A stretch of 64,000 nt of DNA, from assembly GCF_026967935.1 (NCBI RefSeq), contig NZ_JAPVBL010000002.1, forward strand, positions 186,001-250,000. The letters run 5' to 3'. The notes beneath the pieces are model-generated. The model did not search any database and was not told the DNA's origin. It saw only the letters and a list, made by a program, of their open reading frames with translations. Below, in pieces: positions 1 through 8,209 of this stretch; the stretch's first letter is position 1, and the number at the start of each line of letters is the position of its first letter. This DNA comes from Modestobacter sp. VKM Ac-2982 (GTDB lineage: Bacteria > Actinomycetota > Actinomycetes > Mycobacteriales > Geodermatophilaceae). The position numbers and the translations under genes are program-made.

Positions 1-1120
1 ACAGGTCCAGGTCGTGCTTGGCGAAGCGGGGGAACGCCATCTGCACCACCGACAGGTGGCGCAGCAGCTCCTCGACCACCCGGTCGACGTCCGCGCGGGA
101 GCCGTCGCGCACCAGGGCGGCGTGCGCCGGGTCCCGCAGCAGCACCATCGTGCTCAGCGAGATCATCCCGGCGGTGGTCTCGTAGCCGCCGGTGAAGACC
201 CCGTCGGCCAGCCCGGCGAGGTCGACGTCGGAGATCCGGTCACCCTCGTCCCGGATGATCTGGCCGATCAGCCCCGGCCCGGGCTCCACGCGCTGCCGGG
301 CGACGGCGTCGAAGAGGAACTCGCGCTGTGCCGAGACGGCGCCGAAGGCCGCGGCGGCGCCCGCCGTGGCGTCGAAGCGCTGGACGCCGAGCCGGGCGAA
401 GGCGTCCCGGTCCTCCAGCTCCAGGCCCAGCAGCGCACAGATGGTCTGGAACGGCACCGGGAAGGAGACCAGCCTGGACAGGTCGGCCGGGGACCCGGCG
501 GCGGCCAGCGCATCGAGCCGCTGCGCCACGATCGTCTCGATCATCGGCTCGAGCCGGGCCAGCCGGCGCATCGTGAACTCCGGCGTGATGATCTTGCGCA
601 GCCGGGTGTGCAGCGGCGGGTCGGTGAAGCCCAGGCCCCCGACCTCGTCCGCGCTGCTCGGCCCGGCGCCCGGCAGCAGGTGCCGGATGTCGTTGCTCCA
701 GCTGTCCCGGTCGGCCAGCACCGCCCGGACGTGCTCGGCGCCGGTCACCAGGTACACGGAGAAGGCGAACGGCAGCTTCAGCCGGTGCACCGGGTCGTCC
801 TCCCGCAGCTGGGCCAGCCGGGGGACGGGGTCGATGCCGTGCCGCTGGAGCGGCACCTTGGTCCGCTCGGGGATGAAGGTCAGGCTGGACAGGTCGATGC
901 CGCGCTTCTGGATGCGCCGCGCCAGCAGCTTGCCGGTCCAGGCCCGGGCCCGGGCGCGCACCCCGGGACCACCCCGCGCGCCGACGGGCTGCCGCGGACC
1001 GGGGACGGGGTACCTGGACAGGGCGGCGGTGCGGGGTGCGGGGTCGGTGACCCCTCCCGCTGGTTCGTGGTCGATGGGGTCTTCGTACTGCAGGACGCCG
1101 TTCGTGATCAAGGCCGCCAC
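1..1120 (-). CDS. Cytochrome P450, C-terminus cut by window edge
   Basis: The reverse strand encodes a bacterial class I-type P450, a soluble heme monooxygenase that would need a ferredoxin and reductase partner. Visible landmarks are [13 protein letters not shown] near the N-terminus, [11 protein letters not shown] (C-helix region), the I-helix oxygen-activation motif GGYETTAG and the K-helix ExxR as EELLRHL. The heme-binding Cys loop lies beyond base 1, so the gene is partial. The start is uncertain. GTG at 1120 gives the longest frame after an upstream stop. GTG at 961 would put the I-helix at about residue 250, closer to the family norm, and neither has a convincing ribosome site. It is divergent from the molybdenum hydroxylase operon. 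The substrate cannot be read from sequence. Confidence 0.85.
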   Translation of the reverse strand, partial: MAALITNGVLQYEDPIDHEPAGGVTDPAPRTAALSRYPVPGPRQPVGARGGPGVRARARAWTGKLLARRIQKRGIDLSSLTFIPERTKVPLQRHGIDPVPRLAQLREDDPVHRLKLPFAFSVYLVTGAEHVRAVLADRDSWSNDIRHLLPGAGPSSADEVGGLGFTDPPLHTRLRKIITPEFTMRRLARLEPMIETIVAQRLDALAAAGSPADLSRLVSFPVPFQTICALLGLELEDRDAFARLGVQRFDATAGAAAAFGAVSAQREFLFDAVARQRVEPGPGLIGQIIRDEGDRISDVDLAGLADGVFTGGYETTAGMISLSTMVLLRDPAHAALVRDGSRADVDRVVEELLRHLSVVQMAFPRFAKHDLDL

Positions 1121-1215
1121 GCGCCGTCGGTGCAGCGTTCACCTGGCGGTCCCCACCGCCCGGCGCGCGGGCCGGTGGGTTTGCCCGGCCGGGACGGCCG
1201 GGCACCAGCGGCCCC

Positions 1216-1725
1216 ATGGACGCCGAGATCACCCTGCGGGTCGACGGCGAGGCGCACCGCCTCACCGTCGACACCCGGACCTCCCTGCTGGACGCCTTGC
1301 GCGAGCGGCTGGGCAACACCAGCCCGAAGAAGGGCTGCGACCACGGCCAGTGCGGCGCCTGCACCGTGCTGCTGGACGGCGACCGTGCGCTGACCTGCCT
1401 CGCCCTGGCGGTGGCGCACGACGGGGCGGAGGTCACCACGGCCGACGGCCTGGCCCCGGCCGGGGAGCTGCACCCGGTGCAGCAGGCGTTCCTGGACTTC
1501 GACGCGTTCCAGTGCGGCTACTGCACCCCCGGGCAGGTCTGCTCGGCGGTCGGGGTGCTGGCGGAGTTCGAGCGCGGCTGGCCCAGCCACGTCACCGAGG
1601 ACCTCACCGGCCGGCCGGAGATGAGCCACGACGAGGTGGCCGAGCGGATGAGCGGCAACCTCTGCCGCTGCGCCGCCTACGTGAACATCACCCCCGCGGT
1701 GCAGCAGGCCGGCGGTGCCCGGTGA
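1216..1725 (+). CDS. Molybdenum hydroxylase small subunit, [2Fe-2S] (PaoA/YagT type)
   Basis: This 169-residue protein has two ferredoxin-like [2Fe-2S] modules. The plant-type module ([12 protein letters not shown], then C in ALTCLA) is at about residues 40-65. The all-helical module ([10 protein letters not shown], then NLCRC) is at about 100-155. In the xanthine oxidase family this subunit carries electrons from the molybdenum site to the FAD subunit. It starts at ATG, has no Tat signal unlike E. coli PaoA, and so looks cytoplasmic. Its stop overlaps the GTG of the FAD subunit by 4 bp. The three-gene order 2Fe-2S, FAD, Mo with an additional 4Fe-4S motif in the FAD subunit is typical of PaoABC-type aldehyde oxidoreductases. 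Confidence 0.93.
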   Translation: MDAEITLRVDGEAHRLTVDTRTSLLDALRERLGNTSPKKGCDHGQCGACTVLLDGDRALTCLALAVAHDGAEVTTADGLAPAGELHPVQQAFLDFDAFQCGYCTPGQVCSAVGVLAEFERGWPSHVTEDLTGRPEMSHDEVAERMSGNLCRCAAYVNITPAVQQAGGAR

Positions 1726-2741
1726 AGCCGTTCGCCTACGCCCGCCCCGGCGACGTCGCCGAGGCCGTGCGGGACGTCGCCGCCGAGCCGCGCGCGGTCT
1801 TCCTGGCCGGGGGCACCAACCTGGTCGACCACCTCCGGCTCGGCGTGGCCCGGCCCGACCTGGTGGTCGACGTCCGCACGCTGACCTCCCGCGAGGTGAC
1901 CGACCTCCCGGACGGCGGGCTGCGGCTGGGCGCGGCCTCGACCAACAGCCAGGTCGCCGCCGACCCGCGCGTCCGGGAGCGGTGGCCCGTGCTGGCCCAG
2001 GCGCTGCTGGCCGGGGCGACCGGGCAGCTGCGCAACATGGCGACCACGGGCGGCAACCCGCTGCAGCGCACCCGCTGTGTGTACTTCCAGGACGTGACCA
2101 CCCCGTGCAACAAGCGGGAGCCGGGCAGCGGGTGCAGCGCGGTCGGGGGCTACACCCGCTACCACGCCGTCCTCGGGACGCCGGGTGCGCTGCCGGACGC
2201 GAATGCGCCCGAGACCTGCATCGCCACCCACCCCTCGGACATGGCGGTGGCGCTGGCCGCCCTCGACGCGCAGGTGCAGGTGCTCGGCCCGGCGGGGGAG
2301 CGCACCGTCCCGTTTCCCGAGCTGCACCGGCTGCCCGGCGACGACCCGTCCCGGGACACCGTGCTGGAGCACGGCGAGCTGATCACCGCCATCGACCTGC
2401 CCGCCCTGCCGGTCGGCACCCGGTCGGCCTACCGCAAGGTCCGCGACCGGGCCTCCTACGCCTTCGCGCTGGTCTCGGTGGCCGCCGTCGTCACGCCGGA
2501 CGGCGAGCTCCGACTGGCCCTCGGCGGGGTGGCGCACAAGCCGTGGCGGGCCACCCGGGCCGAGGAGGTGCTCCGCGGGCAGCAGCTGACCGAGGACGCC
2601 GTCCGGGCCGCGATCGCCGCCGAGCTGGCGGCCGCCCAGCCGCAGCCGGGGATCGACAGCGGCAACGGCTTCAAGATCCCGCTCGTGGCCCGCACCGTGC
2701 TCGCCACCGTGCGCGGCCTCCTCCCGGAGGAGCAGTCATGA
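1722..2741 (+). CDS. Molybdenum hydroxylase FAD subunit (PaoB/YagS type)
   Basis: The 339-residue FAD-binding subunit belongs to the CO dehydrogenase flavoprotein family. [14 protein letters not shown] and [12 protein letters not shown] are the two FAD-pyrophosphate loops. The cysteines in [20 protein letters not shown] match the extra [4Fe-4S] cluster segment described for PaoB/YagS and separate it from ordinary xanthine dehydrogenase medium subunits. The start is GTG, inside the GTGA overlap with the small subunit, and the end overlaps the large-subunit ATG by 4 bp, so the three subunits should be made in balanced amounts. Expected role: electron transfer from the 2Fe-2S subunit to an acceptor. 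Confidence 0.92.
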   Translation: MKPFAYARPGDVAEAVRDVAAEPRAVFLAGGTNLVDHLRLGVARPDLVVDVRTLTSREVTDLPDGGLRLGAASTNSQVAADPRVRERWPVLAQALLAGATGQLRNMATTGGNPLQRTRCVYFQDVTTPCNKREPGSGCSAVGGYTRYHAVLGTPGALPDANAPETCIATHPSDMAVALAALDAQVQVLGPAGERTVPFPELHRLPGDDPSRDTVLEHGELITAIDLPALPVGTRSAYRKVRDRASYAFALVSVAAVVTPDGELRLALGGVAHKPWRATRAEEVLRGQQLTEDAVRAAIAAELAAAQPQPGIDSGNGFKIPLVARTVLATVRGLLPEEQS

Positions 2742-4825
2742 CCGACCTGCTGGAACCGCGCGCCATCGGCCAGGACCTGGTGCGCCGGGACGGCGAGCTC
2801 AAGGTCCGCGGCACCGCCACCTACGCCTACGAGACCCCCGTCGAGCACCCGGCGTACGCCCATCCGGTGCAGGCCACGATCGCCCGGGGCCGGGTCACCG
2901 CGATGGACACCGCCGCGGCCGAGGCCCTGGACGGGGTGCTGGCCGTGCTCACCCCGTTCAACGCCGAGCGGCTCGCCTCCACGGAAGACGCCGAGTACGC
3001 CGTCCTGCAGGGGCAGGACGTCGGCTTCCGCGGGCAGCTGATCGGGGTGGTGGTCGCCGAGACCTCCGAGCTGGCCCGGGAGGTGGCCGACGGCATCACG
3101 GTCCGCTACGAGGAGCAGCCGCACGACGCGGAGCTGTCCGCCGACCGGCCGGACCTGTACGCCCCGGAGCAGGTGAACGCCGGGCACGAGACCGACACCG
3201 CCGAGGGCGACGTCGCCGCTGCCATGGCCGCCGCCGAGATGACGCTGGAGCGCACCTACTCGACCGCGATGTACCACAACAACCCGCTCGAGCCGCACGC
3301 CACGACGGCGCTGTGGGAGCCGGCCGGCGACGGGTTCCTGACGCTGTGGGACTCCACCCAGGGCGTGCACCCCGACCGGGCCGCGGTGTGCCAGGTCTTC
3401 GGGCTGGAGCAGGAGCAGGTGCGGGTCGTCTGTCCCTACGTCGGCGGCGGGTTCGGCTCCAAGGGGCTGCCGCACGCCAACGTGATGCTCACCGCGCTGG
3501 CCGCCCGGGCGCTGCCCGGCCGGCCGGTGAAGCTGGCGCTCACCCGCCAGCAGATGTTCTTCCTGGCCGGCTACCGCACCCCGACCATCCAGCGGATGCA
3601 GCTGGCCGCCGACTCCCGCGGGCGGCTGTCCGCGATCGCCATCGACGTGGTCGAGCAGACCTCGAAGGTCAAGGAGTTCGCCGAGCAGACCGGCGTGCCC
3701 ACCCGGATGATGTACGCCTCGCCGAACCGGCGGTCCACCCACCGGCTCGCCGCCCTCGACGTGCCGATCCCGTCGTGGATGCGCGCGCCGGGGGAGTGCC
3801 CGGGCATGTTCGGCCCCGAGGTCGCGATGGACGAGCTGGCCGAGGAGCTCGGCATCGACCCGATCGAGCTGCGCGTCCGCAACGAGCCGGAGGTCGACCC
3901 GGAGACCGGGAAGCCGTGGTCCAGCCGGAACCTGGTGCGGTGCCTGCGCGAGGGCGCCGAGCGGTTCGGCTGGTCCGGGCCGCGGGCGCACCGGGACGGC
4001 GACTGGCTGGTGGGCACCGGGGTCGCCTCCTCGGTCTACCCGACCATGCGGCAGGCCACCTCGACGGCGAACCTGCGCTACGAGGACGGCCGGTACGTCG
4101 CCGAGATCGGCGCCGCGGACCTCGGCACCGGGGCCTGGACGATCCTGCCGCAGATCACCGCCGACGCCCTGGGCGTCGACGTCGCCGACGTCGACGTGCG
4201 GATCGGCGACACCCGCTACCCGGTCGCCTCGGTCGCCGGCGGCTCCTCGGGCACCAACACCTGGGGCTCGGCGCTGGTGGTGGCGGCCCGCGAGTTCCGC
4301 ACCAAGTTCGGCGCCGACCCGAGGGACGGCGACGAGGCCAGCGGGGACGTCGACCAGGCCGGGCAGGACGACACCCACGCCCCGTACGCGTTCGGCGCCC
4401 AGTTCGTCGAGGCCCGGGTCAACGCCGACACCGGGGAGGTCCGGGTGCCCCGGCTGCTCGGCGTCTTCGGCGTCGGCCGGGTGATCAACCCGCGGACCGC
4501 GCGCTCGCAGCTGATCGGCGGGATGACCATGGGGCTGTCGATGGCGCTGCACGAGAACAGCGCCTGGGACCCGCGGGTGGGGCAGGTGGCCAACCACGAC
4601 CTGGCCGAGTACCACATCACGGTCAACGCCGACGTCGGCGAGGTCGAGGCCCACTGGATCGACGAGCACGACCCGTACGTGAACGCCATGGGGTCCAAGG
4701 GGATCGGCGAGATCGGCATCGTCGGCACGGCGGCGGCGGTGGTCAACGCCGTCCACGCCGCCACGGGCGTGCGCGTCCGGCACCTGCCGGTCACCCTGGA
4801 CAAGCTGCTGACCGCCCTGCCGTGA
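2738..4825 (+). CDS. Molybdenum hydroxylase catalytic subunit (PaoC/YagR type)
   Basis: This is a 695-residue molybdopterin-binding subunit of the xanthine oxidase superfamily, close in length to Pao[10 protein letters not shown] is the molybdopterin loop, [11 protein letters not shown] the second cofactor contact, and [10 protein letters not shown] near the C-terminus carries the catalytic glutamate. The CO-dehydrogenase active-site signature is absent, so this is not a CO dehydrogenase. Likely reaction: oxidation of an aldehyde or N-heterocycle by water-derived oxygen. Maturation would need a molybdenum cofactor sulfurase (XdhC-like), which is not in the window. The start ATG lies in an ATGA overlap with the FAD subunit. 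Confidence 0.92.
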   Translation: MTDLLEPRAIGQDLVRRDGELKVRGTATYAYETPVEHPAYAHPVQATIARGRVTAMDTAAAEALDGVLAVLTPFNAERLASTEDAEYAVLQGQDVGFRGQLIGVVVAETSELAREVADGITVRYEEQPHDAELSADRPDLYAPEQVNAGHETDTAEGDVAAAMAAAEMTLERTYSTAMYHNNPLEPHATTALWEPAGDGFLTLWDSTQGVHPDRAAVCQVFGLEQEQVRVVCPYVGGGFGSKGLPHANVMLTALAARALPGRPVKLALTRQQMFFLAGYRTPTIQRMQLAADSRGRLSAIAIDVVEQTSKVKEFAEQTGVPTRMMYASPNRRSTHRLAALDVPIPSWMRAPGECPGMFGPEVAMDELAEELGIDPIELRVRNEPEVDPETGKPWSSRNLVRCLREGAERFGWSGPRAHRDGDWLVGTGVASSVYPTMRQATSTANLRYEDGRYVAEIGAADLGTGAWTILPQITADALGVDVADVDVRIGDTRYPVASVAGGSSGTNTWGSALVVAAREFRTKFGADPRDGDEASGDVDQAGQDDTHAPYAFGAQFVEARVNADTGEVRVPRLLGVFGVGRVINPRTARSQLIGGMTMGLSMALHENSAWDPRVGQVANHDLAEYHITVNADVGEVEAHWIDEHDPYVNAMGSKGIGEIGIVGTAAAVVNAVHAATGVRVRHLPVTLDKLLTALP

Positions 4826-4909
4826 CCGATCCCGCGGGTCGGCGGCGCTGCGGCAGGACAGCGGCTGCCGACCCCACCGTCCCGGGAGGACCTCCTGCCT
4901 GCTCAGCCC

Positions 4910-6523
4910 GTGCGCACCGACCCCGGTGCCCCGGAAGGCGCCGATCCGCGGCGGTGGCACGCCCTCTGGGTGACGCTCGTCGTCGGCTTCATGACGCTGC
5001 TGGACGTCAGCATCGTCTCGGTCGCCCTGCCGTCCCTGCGGTCGGACCTCGGTGCCACGCCCGCGACGGTGCAGTGGGTGGTCTCCGGTTACGCGCTGGC
5101 CTTCGGCCTGGCGCTGGTGCCGGCCGGCCGGCTCGGTGACGCCTACGGCCGCCGCCGGATGTTCCTCATCGGCCTGGTCGCCTTCGTGCTGTGCAGCGCG
5201 GCTGCGGGGGCGGCGCCGTCCATCGAGCTGCTCGTCGCGGCCCGGCTCGCCCAGGGCCTCGCGGCCGGCTGCCTGGCCCCGCAGAACTCCGCACTGATCC
5301 AGCAGCTCTTCCGGGGCGCCGAGCGGGGCCGGGCGTTCGGGTTCTTCGGCGCGACGGTCGGGATCTCCACCGCCGTCGGGCCGGTGCTGGGCGGGGTGAT
5401 CCTGGCGCTCGCGTCCGGCCCGGGCGGCTGGCGGTGGATCTTCTACGTCAACGTGCCGATCGGCGTGCTGGCCTTCGTGCTGGCCGTCCGGCTGATCCCG
5501 GGGCGCCCGCCGGGGGAGGAGCACGGCCGGATCGACGTCCCGGGGATGCTGCTGCTCGGTGGCGGGGCGTTCGCGCTGCTGCTGCCGCTGGTGCAGGCGG
5601 AGTCGGGCGGCCTGGCGCGGCTGTGGTGGTGCTTCCCGGTCGGGATCGCGCTGCTCGTCGCGTTCGTCGGCTGGGAACAGCGCATCGTCCGGGCCGGCAA
5701 GGACCCGGTCTTCGACCCGCGGCTGGTCACCGCCACCCGCGGCTACGGGCCCGGAGTGGCGCTGGGCACGGTGTACTTCCTCGGGTTCAGCGGCATCTGG
5801 CTGACCTTCGCGCTGTACTTCCAGACCGGGCTGGGCTGGTCGCCGCTGCAGTCCGGGTTGGCCGTCACGCCGTTCGCGGTCGGCTCGGCGACCGCGGCGG
5901 TGGTCGCCGGTCGGCTGGTCGAGCGGTACGGCCGGGCGCTGACCGTGGCCGGCCTCAGCGGTGTCGTGCTCGGCCTGGCCGCCACGGCGATCGTGATCGC
6001 CACCGTGCCGACTCAGGTCACCGGCTGGGCGATCGTCCCCACCCTGCTGCTGGCCGGCGTCGGCGGCGGCTTCGTCATCTCGCCGAACATCACGCTCGCG
6101 CTGCGGAACGTGCCGGTGGCGATGGCCGGCTCGGCCGGTGGCGCCCTGCAGACCTTCCAGCGGTTCGGCGGGGCGATCGGCACCGCGGCGCTGCCGGCGT
6201 TGTTCTACCTCGTGCTCGGTGCCACCGACCAGCAGTACCCGCTGGCCGCCGCGGCGGCGCTGTCCGTGGCCGTGGTCGCGTCGCTCGCGGCCCTGGTCAT
6301 CGGGGCGTTCGACTGGCGGCACGACCGCCGGATCGACCGCGCCGAGGCCGAGGACCAGGGCGAGGACCAGGGCGAGGACCAGGGCGAGGACCAGGGCGAG
6401 GACCAGGGCGAGGACCAGGGCGAGGACCAGGGCGAGAGCCAGGGTCGGGATCGCGACGACGACCGCCCCGAGCCCGACCCCGATCACCGGCACAGCCACG
6501 ACCACGCGGCTCGGACGGGCTGA
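4910..6523 (+). CDS. MFS drug:H+ antiporter (DHA2, 14-TM type) with acidic repeat tail
   Basis: This 537-residue major facilitator has motif A-like GRLGDAYGRRRMF after TM2, motif C-like GATVGISTAVGPVLGG, and about 14 predicted membrane segments ending near residue 475. That matches the DHA2 (EmrB/QacA) exporters. The last 60 residues are cytosolic and unusual: seven perfect EDQG tetrapeptides, one ESQG, then an Asp/Arg/His-rich end. The start is GTG at 4910, with GGGAGGA lying rather far upstream (4883-4889), so the exact start is open. It follows the hydroxylase operon by 84 bp on the same strand and could be co-transcribed. The exported compound is unknown. Confidence 0.88.
   Translation: MRTDPGAPEGADPRRWHALWVTLVVGFMTLLDVSIVSVALPSLRSDLGATPATVQWVVSGYALAFGLALVPAGRLGDAYGRRRMFLIGLVAFVLCSAAAGAAPSIELLVAARLAQGLAAGCLAPQNSALIQQLFRGAERGRAFGFFGATVGISTAVGPVLGGVILALASGPGGWRWIFYVNVPIGVLAFVLAVRLIPGRPPGEEHGRIDVPGMLLLGGGAFALLLPLVQAESGGLARLWWCFPVGIALLVAFVGWEQRIVRAGKDPVFDPRLVTATRGYGPGVALGTVYFLGFSGIWLTFALYFQTGLGWSPLQSGLAVTPFAVGSATAAVVAGRLVERYGRALTVAGLSGVVLGLAATAIVIATVPTQVTGWAIVPTLLLAGVGGGFVISPNITLALRNVPVAMAGSAGGALQTFQRFGGAIGTAALPALFYLVLGATDQQYPLAAAAALSVAVVASLAALVIGAFDWRHDRRIDRAEAEDQGEDQGEDQGEDQGEDQGEDQGEDQGESQGRDRDDDRPEPDPDHRHSHDHAARTG
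6350..6433 (+). repeat. 12-bp tandem repeat encoding (EDQG)7
   Basis: Seven identical copies of gaggaccagggc lie head to tail in the 3' end of the MFS gene, followed by one variant unit (gagagccagggt). The unit length is a multiple of three, so copy-number changes would lengthen or shorten the acidic tail without breaking the frame. Confidence 0.95.
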
Positions 6524-6548
6524 GCAGCTTTTCGGTGTGCCACGTCAC

Positions 6549-6565
6549 ATCGGGCGGCGCCCGAT
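6549..6565 (+). terminator. Candidate hairpin after the MFS gene
   Basis: ATCGGGC and GCCCGAT form a perfect 7-bp stem with a GGC loop 26 bp after the MFS stop. There is no U-tract, as is usual in high-GC actinobacteria. The rest of the gap to 6693 shows nothing I can name. Confidence 0.4.
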
Positions 6566-6693
6566 CTGCGGCCGTGGTCGCGCACGGTGCTCGCCGCGCC
6601 GGCACCGGGTCCGTCGCCGGGGGGCGGCATGGACGGCGATGCGCGGCGCCCCCTGGGATGAGCCCGACGCCGCCCCCCTGCCTTGGAGTCCCG

Positions 6694-7812
6694 TTGCCCG
6701 GAGTCGTCGTGCCCTCCTCGTCCCGGCGGGTGCGTCGGCACCCGGCCGGCCGCCGTCCGGCCACCCGTCGTCCGGTCGTGGTCGGCCGCGCCACCGTGCT
6801 CGCCGTGGTCGGCGTCTGCGGGGTGTTCGTCCCGGCAGCACGGGCGGACGGCGCCGAGCCCGCCGCGCCGGTCCCTGCACCGCCGGTCGTCGAGCAGCCG
6901 GCGCCCTACGTCGGCCAGACGGTCTGCGACCCGGCGGCCAAGCCCGGCACCGCGGATCTCGCCGCACTGGTCCTCGCCGCCTACGCCGCCGGGGCCAACG
7001 GGGGCATCAGCCGCGACTGCGCGGTCGGCGGCACGAGCGAGCACAAGGAGGGGCGTGCCTGGGACTGGATGCTGCGGGCCGACGTCCCCGAGGAGCGCGC
7101 TGCCGCCGACCGCTTCCTCGGCTGGCTGACCGCCGACGGCCCGAGCGGGGAGTCGGCCTACCAGGCCCGGCGGCTCGGGGTCATGTACGTCGTCTGGGAC
7201 CGCCGGATCTGGTCGGCCGACAACGCGGCCGCCGGCTGGCTGCCCTACACCGGGACCGATCCGCACACCGGGCACGTGCACTTGTCGCAGTCCTGGAGCG
7301 GTGCGCTGGGCCAGACGTCGTGGTGGACGGGGGTGGCCTCCCGGGTCGACCACCGCAGCTGCGCGGAGGTCGTCGAGGGCCTCGCCGATCCGGGGGCGCT
7401 CGCCACCGTCTGCGCGCCGATCCCGGTCCCCGAGCCGGTGGCACCGGCACCGGCGCCGGCGGTGACCGGCAACCACACGGTGGTGCCCGGGGACACGCTC
7501 GGGCAGATCGCGCTGGACCAGGGGACGACGGTCGCCGAGCTGATGGCCATCAACGGGCTGACCAGCACCGTGATCGGTGTCGGTCAGGTGCTGGCCGTGC
7601 CCGGTCCGCCGGCCGCCGCGCCGGCGCCGCAACCGGCGCCTGAGCCGGCACCCGTGGTGGCGCCGACGACCCACACCGTCGTCCCGGGGGACACGCTCGG
7701 GCAGATCGCGCTGGACCAGGGGACGACGGTGACCGAGCTGATGGCCGCCAACGGGCTGACCAGCACCGTGATCCTGGTCGGCCAGGTGCTCGTCGTGCCC
7801 TCGCCGTCCTGA
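6694..7812 (+). CDS. Secreted protein with LAS-type peptidase motif and two LysM domains
   Basis: This protein has about 372 residues. The start chosen is TTG at 6694 because GGAG sits 5 bases upstream; GTG at 6709 is the alternative. An Arg-rich N-terminus and a hydrophobic segment (VGRATVLAVVGVCGVFVPAARA) form a signal peptide. A globular domain (about residues 80-230) contains SEHKEGRAWD, fitting the SxHxxGxAxD signature of zinc D,D-/L,D-peptidases, and later GHVHLS (HxH, His194 and His196), the second zinc-ligand motif. It resembles the actinobacterial domain known as ARB_07466-like. Two nearly identical LysM domains (about 260-303 and 327-370), separated by a Pro/Ala linker, would bind peptidoglycan. 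Peptidoglycan remodelling is inferred from these motifs, not known. Confidence 0.82.
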   Translation: MPGVVVPSSSRRVRRHPAGRRPATRRPVVVGRATVLAVVGVCGVFVPAARADGAEPAAPVPAPPVVEQPAPYVGQTVCDPAAKPGTADLAALVLAAYAAGANGGISRDCAVGGTSEHKEGRAWDWMLRADVPEERAAADRFLGWLTADGPSGESAYQARRLGVMYVVWDRRIWSADNAAAGWLPYTGTDPHTGHVHLSQSWSGALGQTSWWTGVASRVDHRSCAEVVEGLADPGALATVCAPIPVPEPVAPAPAPAVTGNHTVVPGDTLGQIALDQGTTVAELMAINGLTSTVIGVGQVLAVPGPPAAAPAPQPAPEPAPVVAPTTHTVVPGDTLGQIALDQGTTVTELMAANGLTSTVILVGQVLVVPSPS

Positions 7813-7820
7813 GGAGGGCA

Positions 7821-7857
7821 GCGCCGTCGCCTGCCTCGCTCAGGCAGGCGACGGCGC
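7821..7857. terminator. Strong bidirectional hairpin terminator
   Basis: A perfect 16-bp inverted repeat (arms 7821-7836 and 7842-7857, beginning GCGCCGTCGC) with a 5-base loop lies 9 bp after the LysM gene stop. It sits just beyond the end of the convergent ADH remnant, so it can stop transcription from both sides. Confidence 0.85.
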
Positions 7858-7864
7858 CCGCGGC

Positions 7865-8209
7865 TCAGGGGGCGATGACCGCCTTGGTCCAGCCGCTCTC
7901 GCGGTGGTCGAAGGTCTCGTAGGCCTGCAGGACGGACGGCATGTCCTGGACCTGGGTGAGCACCGTGGACGGGTCGATGGCGCCGGTGCGCACCAGGTCC
8001 AGCAGGTGCGGGATGTAGCGCCGGTGGTTGCAGTTGCCCATCTTGACGCTCAGGTTCTTGTTCATCGCAGCGCCGATGGGGAAGGAGGTCATCTGCGGCG
8101 GGTAGACGCCGACGATGCCGATGCTGCCGGCCTTGGCCACCGCCTCCACGGCCCACTGCAGCGACTGGCTCGGCGCGTCGCCGGTCACCTCGCTGCCGGG
8201 TGCGGCGGC
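7865..8209 (-). pseudogene. Zinc alcohol dehydrogenase remnant (C-terminal third only)
   Basis: About 115 codons resemble the C-terminal part of formaldehyde dehydrogenase-like medium-chain ADHs. Recognisable blocks are LQWAVEAVAKAGSIGIVGVY (cofactor-domain strand), AMNKNLSVKMGN and IDPSTVLTQVQDMPSVLQAYE. The GroES domain, all zinc ligands and the Rossmann Gly motif are missing. An intact relative is at 60273-61421 in this window. The frame begins directly after the nuoN stop at 8210-8212 and is in phase with nuoN, with no start codon or ribosome site except an internal GTG at 8188. It looks like the scar of a deletion or rearrangement at the end of the nuo operon. A short expressed protein is possible but unlikely. 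Confidence 0.75.

Noticed and set aside
1216..4825. Aerobic CO dehydrogenase (coxSML)
   Set aside because: The large subunit lacks the form I active-site loop, gene order is 2Fe-2S/FAD/Mo, and the FAD subunit has the extra cysteines of PaoB-type enzymes.
2456..6505. Open frame of about 1350 codons on the minus strand
   Set aside because: It runs antisense to the hydroxylase operon and MFS genes, which have clear families. Long antisense frames are expected at this GC content, and its composition (Arg/Gly/Pro/Val rich) fits no protein family.
6566..6693. c-di-AMP (ydaO) riboswitch before the LysM gene
   Set aside because: Such riboswitches often precede actinobacterial cell-wall hydrolase genes, but I could not find the conserved paired elements in this gap.
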